Positions 8,054 through 14,731 of a stretch of DNA of 14,731 bases are shown piece by piece. Under the pieces are notes generated by a model, which was given only the letters and a program-made list of their open reading frames with translations, ran no database searches and was not told where the DNA came from. The position numbers and the translations under genes are program-made. The number at the start of each line of letters is the position of its first letter. The first letter of the stretch is position 1. The DNA is from UBA5287 sp041672395 (GTDB lineage: Bacteria; Bacteroidota; Bacteroidia; Bacteroidales; Dysgonomonadaceae), in contig JBAYZS010000055.1 in assembly GCA_041672395.1 (NCBI GenBank), positions 1 through 14,731 of the forward strand, written 5' to 3'.

Positions 8054-9375
8054 AATATTGCTGTATTTTCTTCTTTTGTGGTTTCTATATTGCTTTTATC
8101 TTTTGCTAAGGGACCGGACGCTTCTTCAAAGCTTTCGAGATCGAAAAACGGAAGTACAGCCAGGGCATGATCGACAGTATCACTGATTATATTTTCGTAA
8201 ATTGACCAAGTGGTTGTTGCAGTAAATGCGTAAAGTTCAAGGGATAACCCTTTAGTTGATGATTCAAGTTGACGAACCATAACTGTTTTTTGATGATCAA
8301 TATTTGGATTGTTTTGAAGGTATATCTCCAGATATTTCCTGTAAATACCGACATTGGTTAAATGACGTCCATTAACTGGAATACTGGTATCGACTTTCAT
8401 ATTTTGATTGTAAGTATCTATCTCATCCTTACGGGTTTCAATATATTTTGTTAATCCTTGTATTTTCTTGAAACGGGGTAGCTCATCATTTTGGATGTAT
8501 CGGATTGAGGATTGTTTGATATAAATGGTACGTTTGAACCTGCGTGCACCGGACTCTTGCATGCCTCTCCAATTCTGAAATGTCTCTGATACAAAGGCGT
8601 ATGGTGGAACGGTTGATATTGTGTTGTCGAAATTACGAACTTTTACGGTTGTAAGTGAGATCTGTTCAACATCGCCATCAACACCCCTACCCGGCATTGT
8701 TACCCAGTCGCCAATTCGCAATATATCGTTGGTTGATACTTGAATACTTGCTACAAATCCGAGGATTGTATCGCGAAAGACTAACATTAGAATTGCGGAC
8801 ATGGCTCCTAAACCGGTTACTACATTGCCAAACTTCTGTGAAAGGAGTATGGAGACTGCAATGATAATACCAAATATGTAATTGATGACATTAATTACCT
8901 GGGTGTAACTGTCGACGGGCTTGTCTTGAAATTTAGGTTTTGTTTTGTATAAGTCGCCAAATGAGTTCACGATGGTTGCGAACAATCTTACAACAGTGTA
9001 AACCAGATAGATGTCGGCAAACTTATCGAATATTTTTAGGGCTTTTGGAAATGCTTCGAATATTATGGGGACCGTTCCTTTGATGATAGCATATGATACC
9101 AACATTGCTAAAAATGTGGGAAAGTTCCGGTTGGTGAGAAAACCAAAGATCTTTAATCGCTTAAAACTTGAGGTTTTTTTCATGACCTTTGTCAATATCC
9201 ATTTGACAATCCATTGTACTCCGGCTACTACTAAAACGGTTAGTATTAGGAGGAAAATCATGTTTAAATAATTGATCCACTCTTCGTCAAAACCTATGTT
9301 TTTTAATAAGTTCTGCGACCAGTTACTTATAATACCGGTGTGTTCTTCAACTTGTTTTATATTATCATCATTCAT
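8050..9375 (-). CDS. MscS-family mechanosensitive ion channel (YbdG-like)
   Basis: Inner-membrane channel of the MscS superfamily, expected to release solutes on hypo-osmotic shock. It has 441 residues, in the size class of E. coli YbdG (about 415) rather than MscS (286). Hydrophobic segments lie near 37-60, 84-106, 119-140 and 158-178, followed by the pore helix at about 182-213 (VTGLGAMSAILMLVFRDTI, then GFVASIQ). The beta domain follows with NDILRIGDWV (216-225), LTTVKVRNFDNTISTVPP (241-258) and FQNWRGM with SGARRFKR, all close to YbdG as I remember it. The start is the ATG at 9375, just downstream of TATATTTG promoter boxes. The next gene overlaps its stop by four bases. Confidence 0.92.
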   Translation of the reverse strand: MNDDNIKQVEEHTGIISNWSQNLLKNIGFDEEWINYLNMIFLLILTVLVVAGVQWIVKWILTKVMKKTSSFKRLKIFGFLTNRNFPTFLAMLVSYAIIKGTVPIIFEAFPKALKIFDKFADIYLVYTVVRLFATIVNSFGDLYKTKPKFQDKPVDSYTQVINVINYIFGIIIAVSILLSQKFGNVVTGLGAMSAILMLVFRDTILGFVASIQVSTNDILRIGDWVTMPGRGVDGDVEQISLTTVKVRNFDNTISTVPPYAFVSETFQNWRGMQESGARRFKRTIYIKQSSIRYIQNDELPRFKKIQGLTKYIETRKDEIDTYNQNMKVDTSIPVNGRHLTNVGIYRKYLEIYLQNNPNIDHQKTVMVRQLESSTKGLSLELYAFTATTTWSIYENIISDTVDHALAVLPFFDLESFEEASGPLAKDKSNIETTKEENTAIL

Positions 9376-9395
9376 TTTTGTTCAATTTGGAGTTA

Positions 9396-9418
9396 CAAAT
9401 ATACAAATATATATTTGT
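9396..9418 (-). promoter_or_regulatory. Tandem -7 boxes and 16-bp palindrome upstream of mscS-like gene
   Basis: On the minus strand, TATATTTG occurs twice back to back (9411 to 9404 and 9403 to 9396), each an exact TAnnTTTG match 21-29 bases before the channel start codon. The region 9403-9418 (ACAAATATATATTTGT) is a perfect 16-base palindrome, so the plus strand also reads TATATTTG at 9410-9417. No good -33 element is evident. It may be a promoter, an operator, or both. Confidence 0.5.
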
Positions 9419-9559
9419 CTGCCATTCTAAATAACAGTGGAATTCCGAAAAATGCGGAGTAAAAAATGGGAATTGACAATCGTTTTAAAAATGTTGATAT
9501 TTTTTTGTAAGCTTGTTAGGTTGAGACTTAAATTGAATGGATAAATCATTTTTTCGTTG

Positions 9560-9567
9560 TACATTTG
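9560..9567 (+). promoter_or_regulatory. Likely -7 promoter box of the polyamine/pyrimidine operon
   Basis: TACATTTG matches the Bacteroidota -7 consensus TAnnTTTG exactly and lies 33 bases before the ATG at 9601. ATTG at 9532-9535 could be the -33 element, but the spacer of 24 bases is longer than the usual 19-21. The box overlaps an upstream in-frame TTG (9565), which argues that translation starts at 9601 and not there. Confidence 0.6.
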
Positions 9568-9600
9568 TATTTATCAAATAACGATTTAATCTATATAAAT

Positions 9601-10803
9601 ATGGGAAAAGTATTGATTATAGGCGCAGGTGGTGTTGGAACCGTTGTTGTGAATAAGGTTGCACAAAACCATGACGTATTTACCGATATTATGCTGGCAA
9701 GTCGTACGAAAAGCAAATGTGATGCTATCGCTGATGATGTGAAAAAACGTACGGGGGTGACTGTTAAAACTGCTAAAGTGGATGCCGACAGTGTTCCGGA
9801 ACTGGTAAAATTGTTCAATGATTTTAAACCGGAACTGGTGATTAATGTGGCTTTGCCTTATCAGGACCTTACTATTATGGATGCTTGTCTTGAATGTGGC
9901 GTTAGTTATTTGGATACGGCTAATTATGAGCCAATTGATGAGGCACATTTTGAATATAGCTGGCAATGGGCATATAAAGATCGTTTTGAAAAAGCGGGAC
10001 TAACAGCAATCCTGGGATGTGGTTTTGATCCGGGGGTGACTAGCGTTTACACTGCTTATGCGGCAAAACATCATTTTGATGAGATTCAATATCTGGATAT
10101 AGTGGATTGTAATGCAGGGAATCACCATAAAGCTTTTGCGACCAACTTCAATCCGGAAATAAATATTCGTGAGATTACTCAAAAAGGGTTGTATTACGAA
10201 AATGGACAATGGGTTGAGACTGAACCGCTTGAAATCCATAGAACATTGACCTACCCGCGTGTTGGAAAATTTGAAAGTTATTTGCTTCATCACGAGGAGC
10301 TGGAAAGTCTTGTTAAAAACTATCCTACGCTGAAACGTGCGAGATTCTGGATGACTTTTGGACAGGAATATCTTACACACTTACGCGTAATTCAAAATAT
10401 TGGAATGGCAAGTATTAAACCTATTGACTATAATGGTCAACAGATTGTACCGCTGCAATTCTTGAAAGCTGTACTGCCAAATCCGCAGGAACTAGGCGAA
10501 AATTATGAAGGGGAAACATCTATAGGTTGCAGAATCCGTGGTGTTAAAGACGGAAAAGAACGTACGTATTACGTTTACAATAATTGTAGCCACGAAGAAG
10601 CTTATAAAGAAACTGGCGCTCAGGGCGTTAGCTACACTACCGGAGTACCGGCAACAATTGGTGCAATGATGTTCATGCAGGGAATTTGGAAAAGACAGGG
10701 GGTATTCAATGTGGAGGAATTTAATCCGGATCCGTTTATGGATCAATTGAATAAACAAGGTTTGCCTTGGCATGAATTGTTTAATATTGATCTGGAACTG
10801 TAA
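9601..10803 (+). CDS. Saccharopine dehydrogenase family; probable carboxynorspermidine synthase
   Basis: NAD(P)H-dependent reductive condensation of aspartate semialdehyde with a diamine (putrescine or diaminopropane) to form carboxyspermidine or carboxynorspermidine, the alternative bacterial spermidine route; cytoplasmic. The 400 residues match that family's size. The Rossmann motif GAGGVG lies at 8-13. NVALPYQDLTIMDACLECG, YLDTANYEP, GCGFDPGVTSVY and NCSHEEAY with GVPATIGAM near the C-terminus are as expected for CANSDH/CASDH rather than for lysine-pathway saccharopine reductase. I place the start at ATG 9601; an in-frame TTG at 9565 lies inside the promoter box and adds 12 residues that do not resemble the family. 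pyrB follows by 11 bases. The partner decarboxylase (nspC-type) is not in this window. A broader saccharopine dehydrogenase-like role remains possible. Confidence 0.88.
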   Translation: MGKVLIIGAGGVGTVVVNKVAQNHDVFTDIMLASRTKSKCDAIADDVKKRTGVTVKTAKVDADSVPELVKLFNDFKPELVINVALPYQDLTIMDACLECGVSYLDTANYEPIDEAHFEYSWQWAYKDRFEKAGLTAILGCGFDPGVTSVYTAYAAKHHFDEIQYLDIVDCNAGNHHKAFATNFNPEINIREITQKGLYYENGQWVETEPLEIHRTLTYPRVGKFESYLLHHEELESLVKNYPTLKRARFWMTFGQEYLTHLRVIQNIGMASIKPIDYNGQQIVPLQFLKAVLPNPQELGENYEGETSIGCRIRGVKDGKERTYYVYNNCSHEEAYKETGAQGVSYTTGVPATIGAMMFMQGIWKRQGVFNVEEFNPDPFMDQLNKQGLPWHELFNIDLEL

Positions 10804-10814
10804 AAACTAATTAT

Positions 10815-11732
10815 ATGATACCCAAAAGTTTAGTAAATATCAATGATTATGATAGGGATGATATTTTGCATACGTTGAAATTAGCAGCAGAATTCAAAAA
10901 GAATCCTAATCGTGATTTGTTGAATGGGAAAGTATGTGCTACTTTATTTTTCGAACCGTCAACAAGAACGCGTTTGAGTTTTGAAACTGCTGTCAACAGA
11001 TTGCAAGGTCGAATCATTGGCTTTTCTGATGCCAGTACGAGTAGTTCGACAAAAGGAGAATCGTTAAAAGATACCATTATGATGGTGAGTAATTATGCGG
11101 ATTTGATTATCATGCGGCATCATCTGGAGGGTTCAGCTCGATATGCATCGGAAATATCTCCTGTGCCTTTTATCAACGCTGGTGACGGATCTAATCAGCA
11201 TCCTACCCAAACTTTACTTGATTTGTTCACAATATACGAAACGCAGGGTACATTGGAGAATCTGAAAATAACTGTGGTGGGTGATCTCAAATATGGACGG
11301 GCTGTGCATTCTTTGATTCAAGGTCTGTCTCATTTTAAACCGTCATTTAATTTTGTGGCTCCGAAAGAGTTGCGTATTCCTGATAAGTACAAATTGTATT
11401 GTGACAACCTGGGTATTACGTACAATGAATTTTCGGAGTTTTCACCTGAATCTATTAATTCGGCAGATATTTTATATATGACGAGGGTTCAGCGAGAAAG
11501 ATTTACGGATCTGATGGAATATGAAAGGGTTAAGAATGTTTATGTTTTACATAACGAGATGCTGAAGGATTCAAAAGATAATTTAAAGGTGCTGCACCCG
11601 CTTCCACGTGTGAAAGAGATCAATCAGGATGTGGATGATAATCCGAAAGCGTATTACTTTCAACAGGCCAAAAATGGTATGTTTGTTCGTCAGGCTGTTA
11701 TTTGCGATTTAATGGGAATAAGTGTAATATAA
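10815..11732 (+). CDS. pyrB: Aspartate carbamoyltransferase catalytic subunit
   Basis: Transfers the carbamoyl group of carbamoyl phosphate to L-aspartate, the committed step of pyrimidine synthesis; cytoplasmic, forming catalytic trimers that pair with PyrI dimers. It has 305 residues (E. coli 311). The carbamoyl-phosphate loop FFEPSTRTRLSFE spans 45-57, with Ser49-Thr50-Arg51-Thr52. The mobile loop SSSTKGES contains Lys80. GDGSNQHPTQ (124-132 region) has His129, Arg162 is in KYGRAVHS, Arg224-x-Gln226 is in TRVQRE, and HPLPRV starts at 261. All expected active-site residues are present. It lies 11 bases after the dehydrogenase and 7 bases before pyrI, so cotranscription is nearly certain. 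No pyrimidine-type attenuator or leader peptide is seen in these short gaps. Confidence 0.98.
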   Translation: MIPKSLVNINDYDRDDILHTLKLAAEFKKNPNRDLLNGKVCATLFFEPSTRTRLSFETAVNRLQGRIIGFSDASTSSSTKGESLKDTIMMVSNYADLIIMRHHLEGSARYASEISPVPFINAGDGSNQHPTQTLLDLFTIYETQGTLENLKITVVGDLKYGRAVHSLIQGLSHFKPSFNFVAPKELRIPDKYKLYCDNLGITYNEFSEFSPESINSADILYMTRVQRERFTDLMEYERVKNVYVLHNEMLKDSKDNLKVLHPLPRVKEINQDVDDNPKAYYFQQAKNGMFVRQAVICDLMGISVI

Positions 11733-11739
11733 TAAAGTT

Positions 11740-12192
11740 ATGAGAAAAGAATTACAAGTTGCCGCACTGGAAAACGGTACTGCTATTGATCATATTCCTA
11801 CAGATGCGGTTTTTGAAGTGGTTTCGTTGCTTCAACTGCAGAAACTCAATAATCGAATCACGATTGGCAATAACCTGAAAAGTAGTAAAATGGGTTCGAA
11901 GGGGATTATTAAAGTGTCTAATAAATTCTTTCAGGAAAATGAAATAAATCGTATTGCTTTAGTTGCACCAAATGTAAACCTCAACATCATAAAAGATTAT
12001 GAAGTAATTGAAAAGAAGAAGGTTACATTGCCGGATGAGATTATCGAAATAGTAAAATGCAATAATCCGAAGTGTATCACAAATAATGAACCGATGAAGA
12101 CCAGATTTCATGTGATTGATAAGGAAAATGTGGAATTGCAATGTCATTATTGTGAAATAAAAATTCAAAAAGAAGAAATAATTCTACAATAA
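11740..12192 (+). CDS. pyrI: Aspartate carbamoyltransferase regulatory subunit
   Basis: Allosteric chain that binds nucleotides (ATP, CTP, UTP) and joins PyrB trimers into the dodecamer. It has 150 residues, near the usual 153. The N-terminal nucleotide domain has VAALENGTAIDHIP (7-20) and KMGSKGIIKVSNKFF (50-64). The C-terminal zinc domain has all four cysteines: Cys107 and Cys112 (KCNNPKC), and Cys135 and Cys138 (QCHYCE), matching E. coli 109, 114, 138 and 141. It starts 7 bases after pyrB. The pair therefore encodes a class-B, allosterically regulated ATCase. The flavin reductase follows by 34 bases. Confidence 0.97.
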   Translation: MRKELQVAALENGTAIDHIPTDAVFEVVSLLQLQKLNNRITIGNNLKSSKMGSKGIIKVSNKFFQENEINRIALVAPNVNLNIIKDYEVIEKKKVTLPDEIIEIVKCNNPKCITNNEPMKTRFHVIDKENVELQCHYCEIKIQKEEIILQ

Positions 12193-12226
12193 TTATTGTT
12201 TTTTATTGTACTTAAATTAGAGAAGT

Positions 12227-12790
12227 ATGAAACAAGACTGGAAACCGGGGACTATGATTTATCCGCTGCCAGCAGTGATGATTAGTTGTGGTAGTACACC
12301 CGAAGAGTATTCGATTTTAACTGTTAGCTGGGTAGGTACTGTTTGTACAAATCCACCTATGTGTTATATTTCGGTGAGACCGGAAAGATACTCTCATCCA
12401 ATTATTAAACGAAATATGGAATTTGTAATTAACCTAACGACTGAAGATTTAGCAATGGCTACAGATTGGTGTGGTGTTAGGTCGGGTAGAAATTACGACA
12501 AATTCAAAGAGATGGGTCTGACTCCGGGTAAAGCAAGTTTTGTACAAGCGCCTATCATTGAGGAATCTCCATTATGCATCGAATGTAGAGTGAAAGAGAT
12601 TATATCTTTAGGTTCTCATGATATGTTTATTTCTGATGTTGTGAATGTAAAAGCTGATGAAAAGTATTTTGATCCCATAACTGAAAAGTTTAGTCTGGAA
12701 CTTGCAAAACCGCTGGTTTATGTTCATGGTCATTACTATGGATTGGGTGATCTGATAGGAAAATTCGGTTGGAGTGTTCAAAAGAAATAG
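12227..12790 (+). CDS. Flavin reductase family protein (FMN-binding split barrel)
   Basis: A 187-residue protein of the flavin reductase-like (DIM6/NTAB) FMN-binding split-barrel family; members bind FMN and often reduce free flavin with NAD(P)H, or act in redox reactions that have not been defined. Typical features are the N-terminal PGTMIYPLPAVMISCG (7-22), SILTVSWVGTVCTNPPMCYI (29-48) with the FMN-contacting strand-turn, SVRPERYSHPII, EFVINLTTEDL and the C-terminal VYVHGHYYGLGD (158-169). It is the last tightly placed gene after pyrI (34 bases), a neighbourhood I recall from other Bacteroidales; whether its role touches pyrimidine synthesis is unknown. The substrate cannot be read from the sequence. 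Confidence 0.88.
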   Translation: MKQDWKPGTMIYPLPAVMISCGSTPEEYSILTVSWVGTVCTNPPMCYISVRPERYSHPIIKRNMEFVINLTTEDLAMATDWCGVRSGRNYDKFKEMGLTPGKASFVQAPIIEESPLCIECRVKEIISLGSHDMFISDVVNVKADEKYFDPITEKFSLELAKPLVYVHGHYYGLGDLIGKFGWSVQKK

Positions 12791-12876
12791 GATATTATTT
12801 CTGATTATCTAAGTCTTGGCAACTAAATATTTCTCTTGAACTAATCTATAATAACTTAAAGAAAATAGTATAAAAT

Positions 12877-13812
12877 ATGCCCGTAAATTTACCAAATGGT
12901 TTACCTGCAATTGCATTGCTGGAAAAGGAACAGATATTTGTAATGAACGATTTTAGAGCGAATGCTCAGGATATTCGTCCACTAAAAATATTAATCCTTA
13001 ACTTGATGCCGTTGAAAATAACTACAGAAACGGATTTAATCCGGTTGCTGTCTAACTCTCCGCTTCAGGTACAAATGGAATTTCTGGGATTGCAATCGCA
13101 CTCACCAAAGAATACACCGCTTGAACATTTGCAACAATTCTATATTACTTTTCCACAAGTTAAGAACAAATATTATGATGGAATGATCATCACAGGGGCT
13201 CCGGTTGAATTGTTGCCTTTCGAGAAAGTAAATTATTGGGCTGAACTGACGGAGATTTTTAATTGGGCGCGGACAAACGTAACTTCTACTTATTATATTT
13301 GTTGGGCAGCGCAAGCTGCGTTGTATCATTTTTATGGGGTAAAGAAATATTTGATGGACAAAAAACTGTTTGGTGTATTCCCACATACGGTGAATGATCC
13401 TTCTTTTTCTTTATTCAGAGGTTTTGATGAGGTTTTTTATGCTCCACATAGTCGACATACTACTATTCATACTGATGAAATTAAACAAATCAAGGAGCTT
13501 ACTATTTTATCGCAATCGGAAGAGGCTGGCGTTTATATTATATCATCACGTGGTGGCAGGGAATTTTATGTGACGGGACATTCTGAATATTCACCGCTCA
13601 CTTTACATAAAGAATATATGCGTGATTTAAAAAAAGGATTGGATTCGGTGGAGATTCCTAAGAATTACTATCCTGATGATGATCCTAATAATGCACCGCT
13701 TGTACAATGGAAAGCGCATGCTAATTTGCTATATATTAACTGGTTGAATTATTTTGTATATCAGGCTACACCTTATAACCCTGAAGAAATTAAATATTTA
13801 AAAGATCTGTAA
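12877..13812 (+). CDS. metA: Homoserine O-acyltransferase MetA, predicted acetyl-CoA type
   Basis: Activates homoserine by O-acylation, the first dedicated step of methionine synthesis; cytoplasmic. It has 311 residues and is collinear with E. coli MetA. The catalytic residues fall at identical numbers: Cys142 (YYICWAAQ), His235 and Glu237 (TGHSEYSP). LNLMPLKITTETD (41-53) and FGVFPHTV are also conserved. Position 111 is Glu (TGAPVE); published work on MetA links Glu111 to acetyl-CoA and Gly111 to succinyl-CoA, so homoserine O-acetyltransferase is the better name than the succinyltransferase usually transferred by similarity. An 86-base gap separates it from the flavin reductase; no clear promoter motif or methionine riboswitch is visible there. 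The next gene begins immediately after the TAA. Confidence 0.95.
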   Translation: MPVNLPNGLPAIALLEKEQIFVMNDFRANAQDIRPLKILILNLMPLKITTETDLIRLLSNSPLQVQMEFLGLQSHSPKNTPLEHLQQFYITFPQVKNKYYDGMIITGAPVELLPFEKVNYWAELTEIFNWARTNVTSTYYICWAAQAALYHFYGVKKYLMDKKLFGVFPHTVNDPSFSLFRGFDEVFYAPHSRHTTIHTDEIKQIKELTILSQSEEAGVYIISSRGGREFYVTGHSEYSPLTLHKEYMRDLKKGLDSVEIPKNYYPDDDPNNAPLVQWKAHANLLYINWLNYFVYQATPYNPEEIKYLKDL

Positions 13813-14731
13813 TTGAAAACGGTAAAAAAAATTGAACTTCTTGCTCCTGCAAAGGATAAAGAAGTGGGAAAAGAGGCTATTCTTCATGGTGCTGATGCTG
13901 TATATATTGGAATTGAAGGATTTAGTGCTCGCTCAACGGCGGGTAACACAATTGATGATATTGCAGAATTGGTTGAGTTTGCACACTTATACAATACACG
14001 GGTATATGTTGCTTTGAATACTATTTTATTTGAAAATGAATTACCTAAAGTTGAAAGACTTATCTGGAATTTATATCGTATTAATGTAGATGCACTAATT
14101 GTGCAGGATATGGGAATTCTACAACTTAACATACCTCCTATCCCACTTCATGCAAGTACGCAGACGGATAATCGTTCGGTTGAAAAGGTGAAATTTCTTG
14201 AAACGGTCGGCTTCTCACAGGTTGTGTTGGCAAGGGAACTTTCAATTGAAGATATTTCAGAAATTGCATCTCAGGTGAATGTTTCTTTAGAAGTTTTCAT
14301 CCATGGGTCGTTATGTGTTTCGTATAGTGGACAATGTTATCTGAGTGAAGCGATTACCGGCAGGAGTTCTAATAGGGGTGAATGTGCACAAATGTGTCGA
14401 TTACCTTATGATCTTGAAGATGCTGATGGAAATATCATTGAAAAAGATACACATCTATTGTCGTTGAAGGATTTTAATCAGTATGATAATCTTGAAGAAT
14501 TACTGGAAGCAGGTGTTTCATCGTTGAAGATCGAGGGTCGCTTAAAGGGGGCTTCTTACGTGAAGAATGTAGTTTCGGCTTATCGACAAAAACTGGATAA
14601 GATTTTTGAGAATAATCCTCAATACATGCGTTCTTCATCTGGAACAAGTAATGTGGATTTTAAACCGGATGTGTCAAAAAGTTTCAACAGGGAATTTACT
14701 GATTACTTTTCGCATGGCAGACAACGGAATA
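13813..14731 (+). CDS. Peptidase U32 family protein, 5' part (runs off window)
   Basis: 306 codons are visible and the frame is still open at the window end; full Bacteroidota homologues are around 600 residues (from memory). U32 proteins were named as collagenase-like proteases, but characterised bacterial members (TrhP, RlhA, UbiU/V) are Fe-S proteins for tRNA or rRNA hydroxylation or O2-independent ubiquinone hydroxylation. The N-terminus KKIELLAPAKDKEVGKEA and GADAVYIGIEGFSAR fit the family. The signature EVFIHGSLCVSYSGQCYLS spans 160-178 with Cys168 and Cys175; NRGECAQMCR adds Cys191 and Cys195. LLSLKDFNQ and SLKIEGRLK follow. The start must be TTG 13813: the preceding codon is the in-frame stop of metA, and the first in-frame ATG lies about 100 codons in. 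An rRNA/tRNA hydroxylation role is my preferred guess. Confidence 0.9.
   Translation, partial: MKTVKKIELLAPAKDKEVGKEAILHGADAVYIGIEGFSARSTAGNTIDDIAELVEFAHLYNTRVYVALNTILFENELPKVERLIWNLYRINVDALIVQDMGILQLNIPPIPLHASTQTDNRSVEKVKFLETVGFSQVVLARELSIEDISEIASQVNVSLEVFIHGSLCVSYSGQCYLSEAITGRSSNRGECAQMCRLPYDLEDADGNIIEKDTHLLSLKDFNQYDNLEELLEAGVSSLKIEGRLKGASYVKNVVSAYRQKLDKIFENNPQYMRSSSGTSNVDFKPDVSKSFNREFTDYFSHGRQRN

Noticed and set aside
12186..12204. 14-base palindrome at the end of pyrI (ACAATAATTATTGT) followed by T6 as a terminator
   Set aside because: Nearly pure A/T, only five base pairs possible once a loop is allowed, and the next gene starts 34 bases later in the same direction; likely too weak to terminate.
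12791..12876. Possible SAM-type riboswitch or promoter upstream of metA
   Set aside because: Only 86 bases, AT-rich, with no paired helices, terminator or exact TAnnTTTG motif recognisable.
13832..14017. 61-residue plus-strand reading frame after metA
   Set aside because: It is out of frame with the U32 coding sequence and shows no family resemblance; shadow of the U32 gene.
1..14731. Mobile elements, CRISPR arrays, defence or phage genes
   Set aside because: No transposase, integrase, direct-repeat array, tRNA attachment site or defence-type domain was seen; the genes are core metabolic and membrane functions.

Overview
The window looks like ordinary chromosome from a low-to-moderate GC member of the Bacteroidota, most likely order Bacteroidales (inference). 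Three things point there: the protein families match Bacteroidales types closely (Bacteroides-type FucP, the pyrB-pyrI pair with a flavin reductase, a carboxynorspermidine synthase-like enzyme); gene starts lack convincing Shine-Dalgarno sequences; and several upstream regions carry the Bacteroidota -7 promoter motif TAnnTTTG. No mobile element, rRNA, tRNA, CRISPR array or phage gene was seen. No stretch longer than 300 bases lacks a gene; the largest gaps are 9376-9600 and 2897-3092, both described below.

Layout, left to right. (1) 2-2896, plus strand: the 3' part of L-fucose isomerase (fucI, 5' end outside the window), then the fucose permease fucP, which together import and isomerise L-fucose. 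(2) 2897-3092: a gap with a perfect 16-bp inverted repeat. (3) 3093-6333, plus strand: a membrane-bound ion-pumping pyrophosphatase (hppA) and, 28 bases on, a LigB-type 4,5-DOPA extradiol dioxygenase (ygiD). (4) 6401-9375, minus strand: a YbdG-like mechanosensitive channel overlapping a small two-TM PH-like protein by ATGA, then a separately promoted KAS III-type ketoacyl synthase that ends at a strong terminator facing the convergent ygiD. (5) 9376-9600: a divergent promoter region. (6) 9601-12790, plus strand: carboxynorspermidine synthase-like dehydrogenase, pyrB, pyrI and a flavin reductase, closely spaced and probably one operon. (7) 12877-14731, plus strand: metA, followed with zero spacing by a U32-family protein that runs off the window.

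Most genes are housekeeping: fucose catabolism, PPi-driven ion pumping, polyamine, pyrimidine and methionine synthesis, osmotic protection and probable RNA modification. I found no convincing evidence of an undescribed system. The best points for a second look are the metA/U32 junction (same frame, one stop codon between them, TTG as the only sensible start), Glu111 in MetA (predicts acetyl-CoA rather than succinyl-CoA), the residue combination in the pyrophosphatase cation site, the shifted acidic residue in FucP, the channel/PH-protein pair, and the palindromic divergent promoter region.
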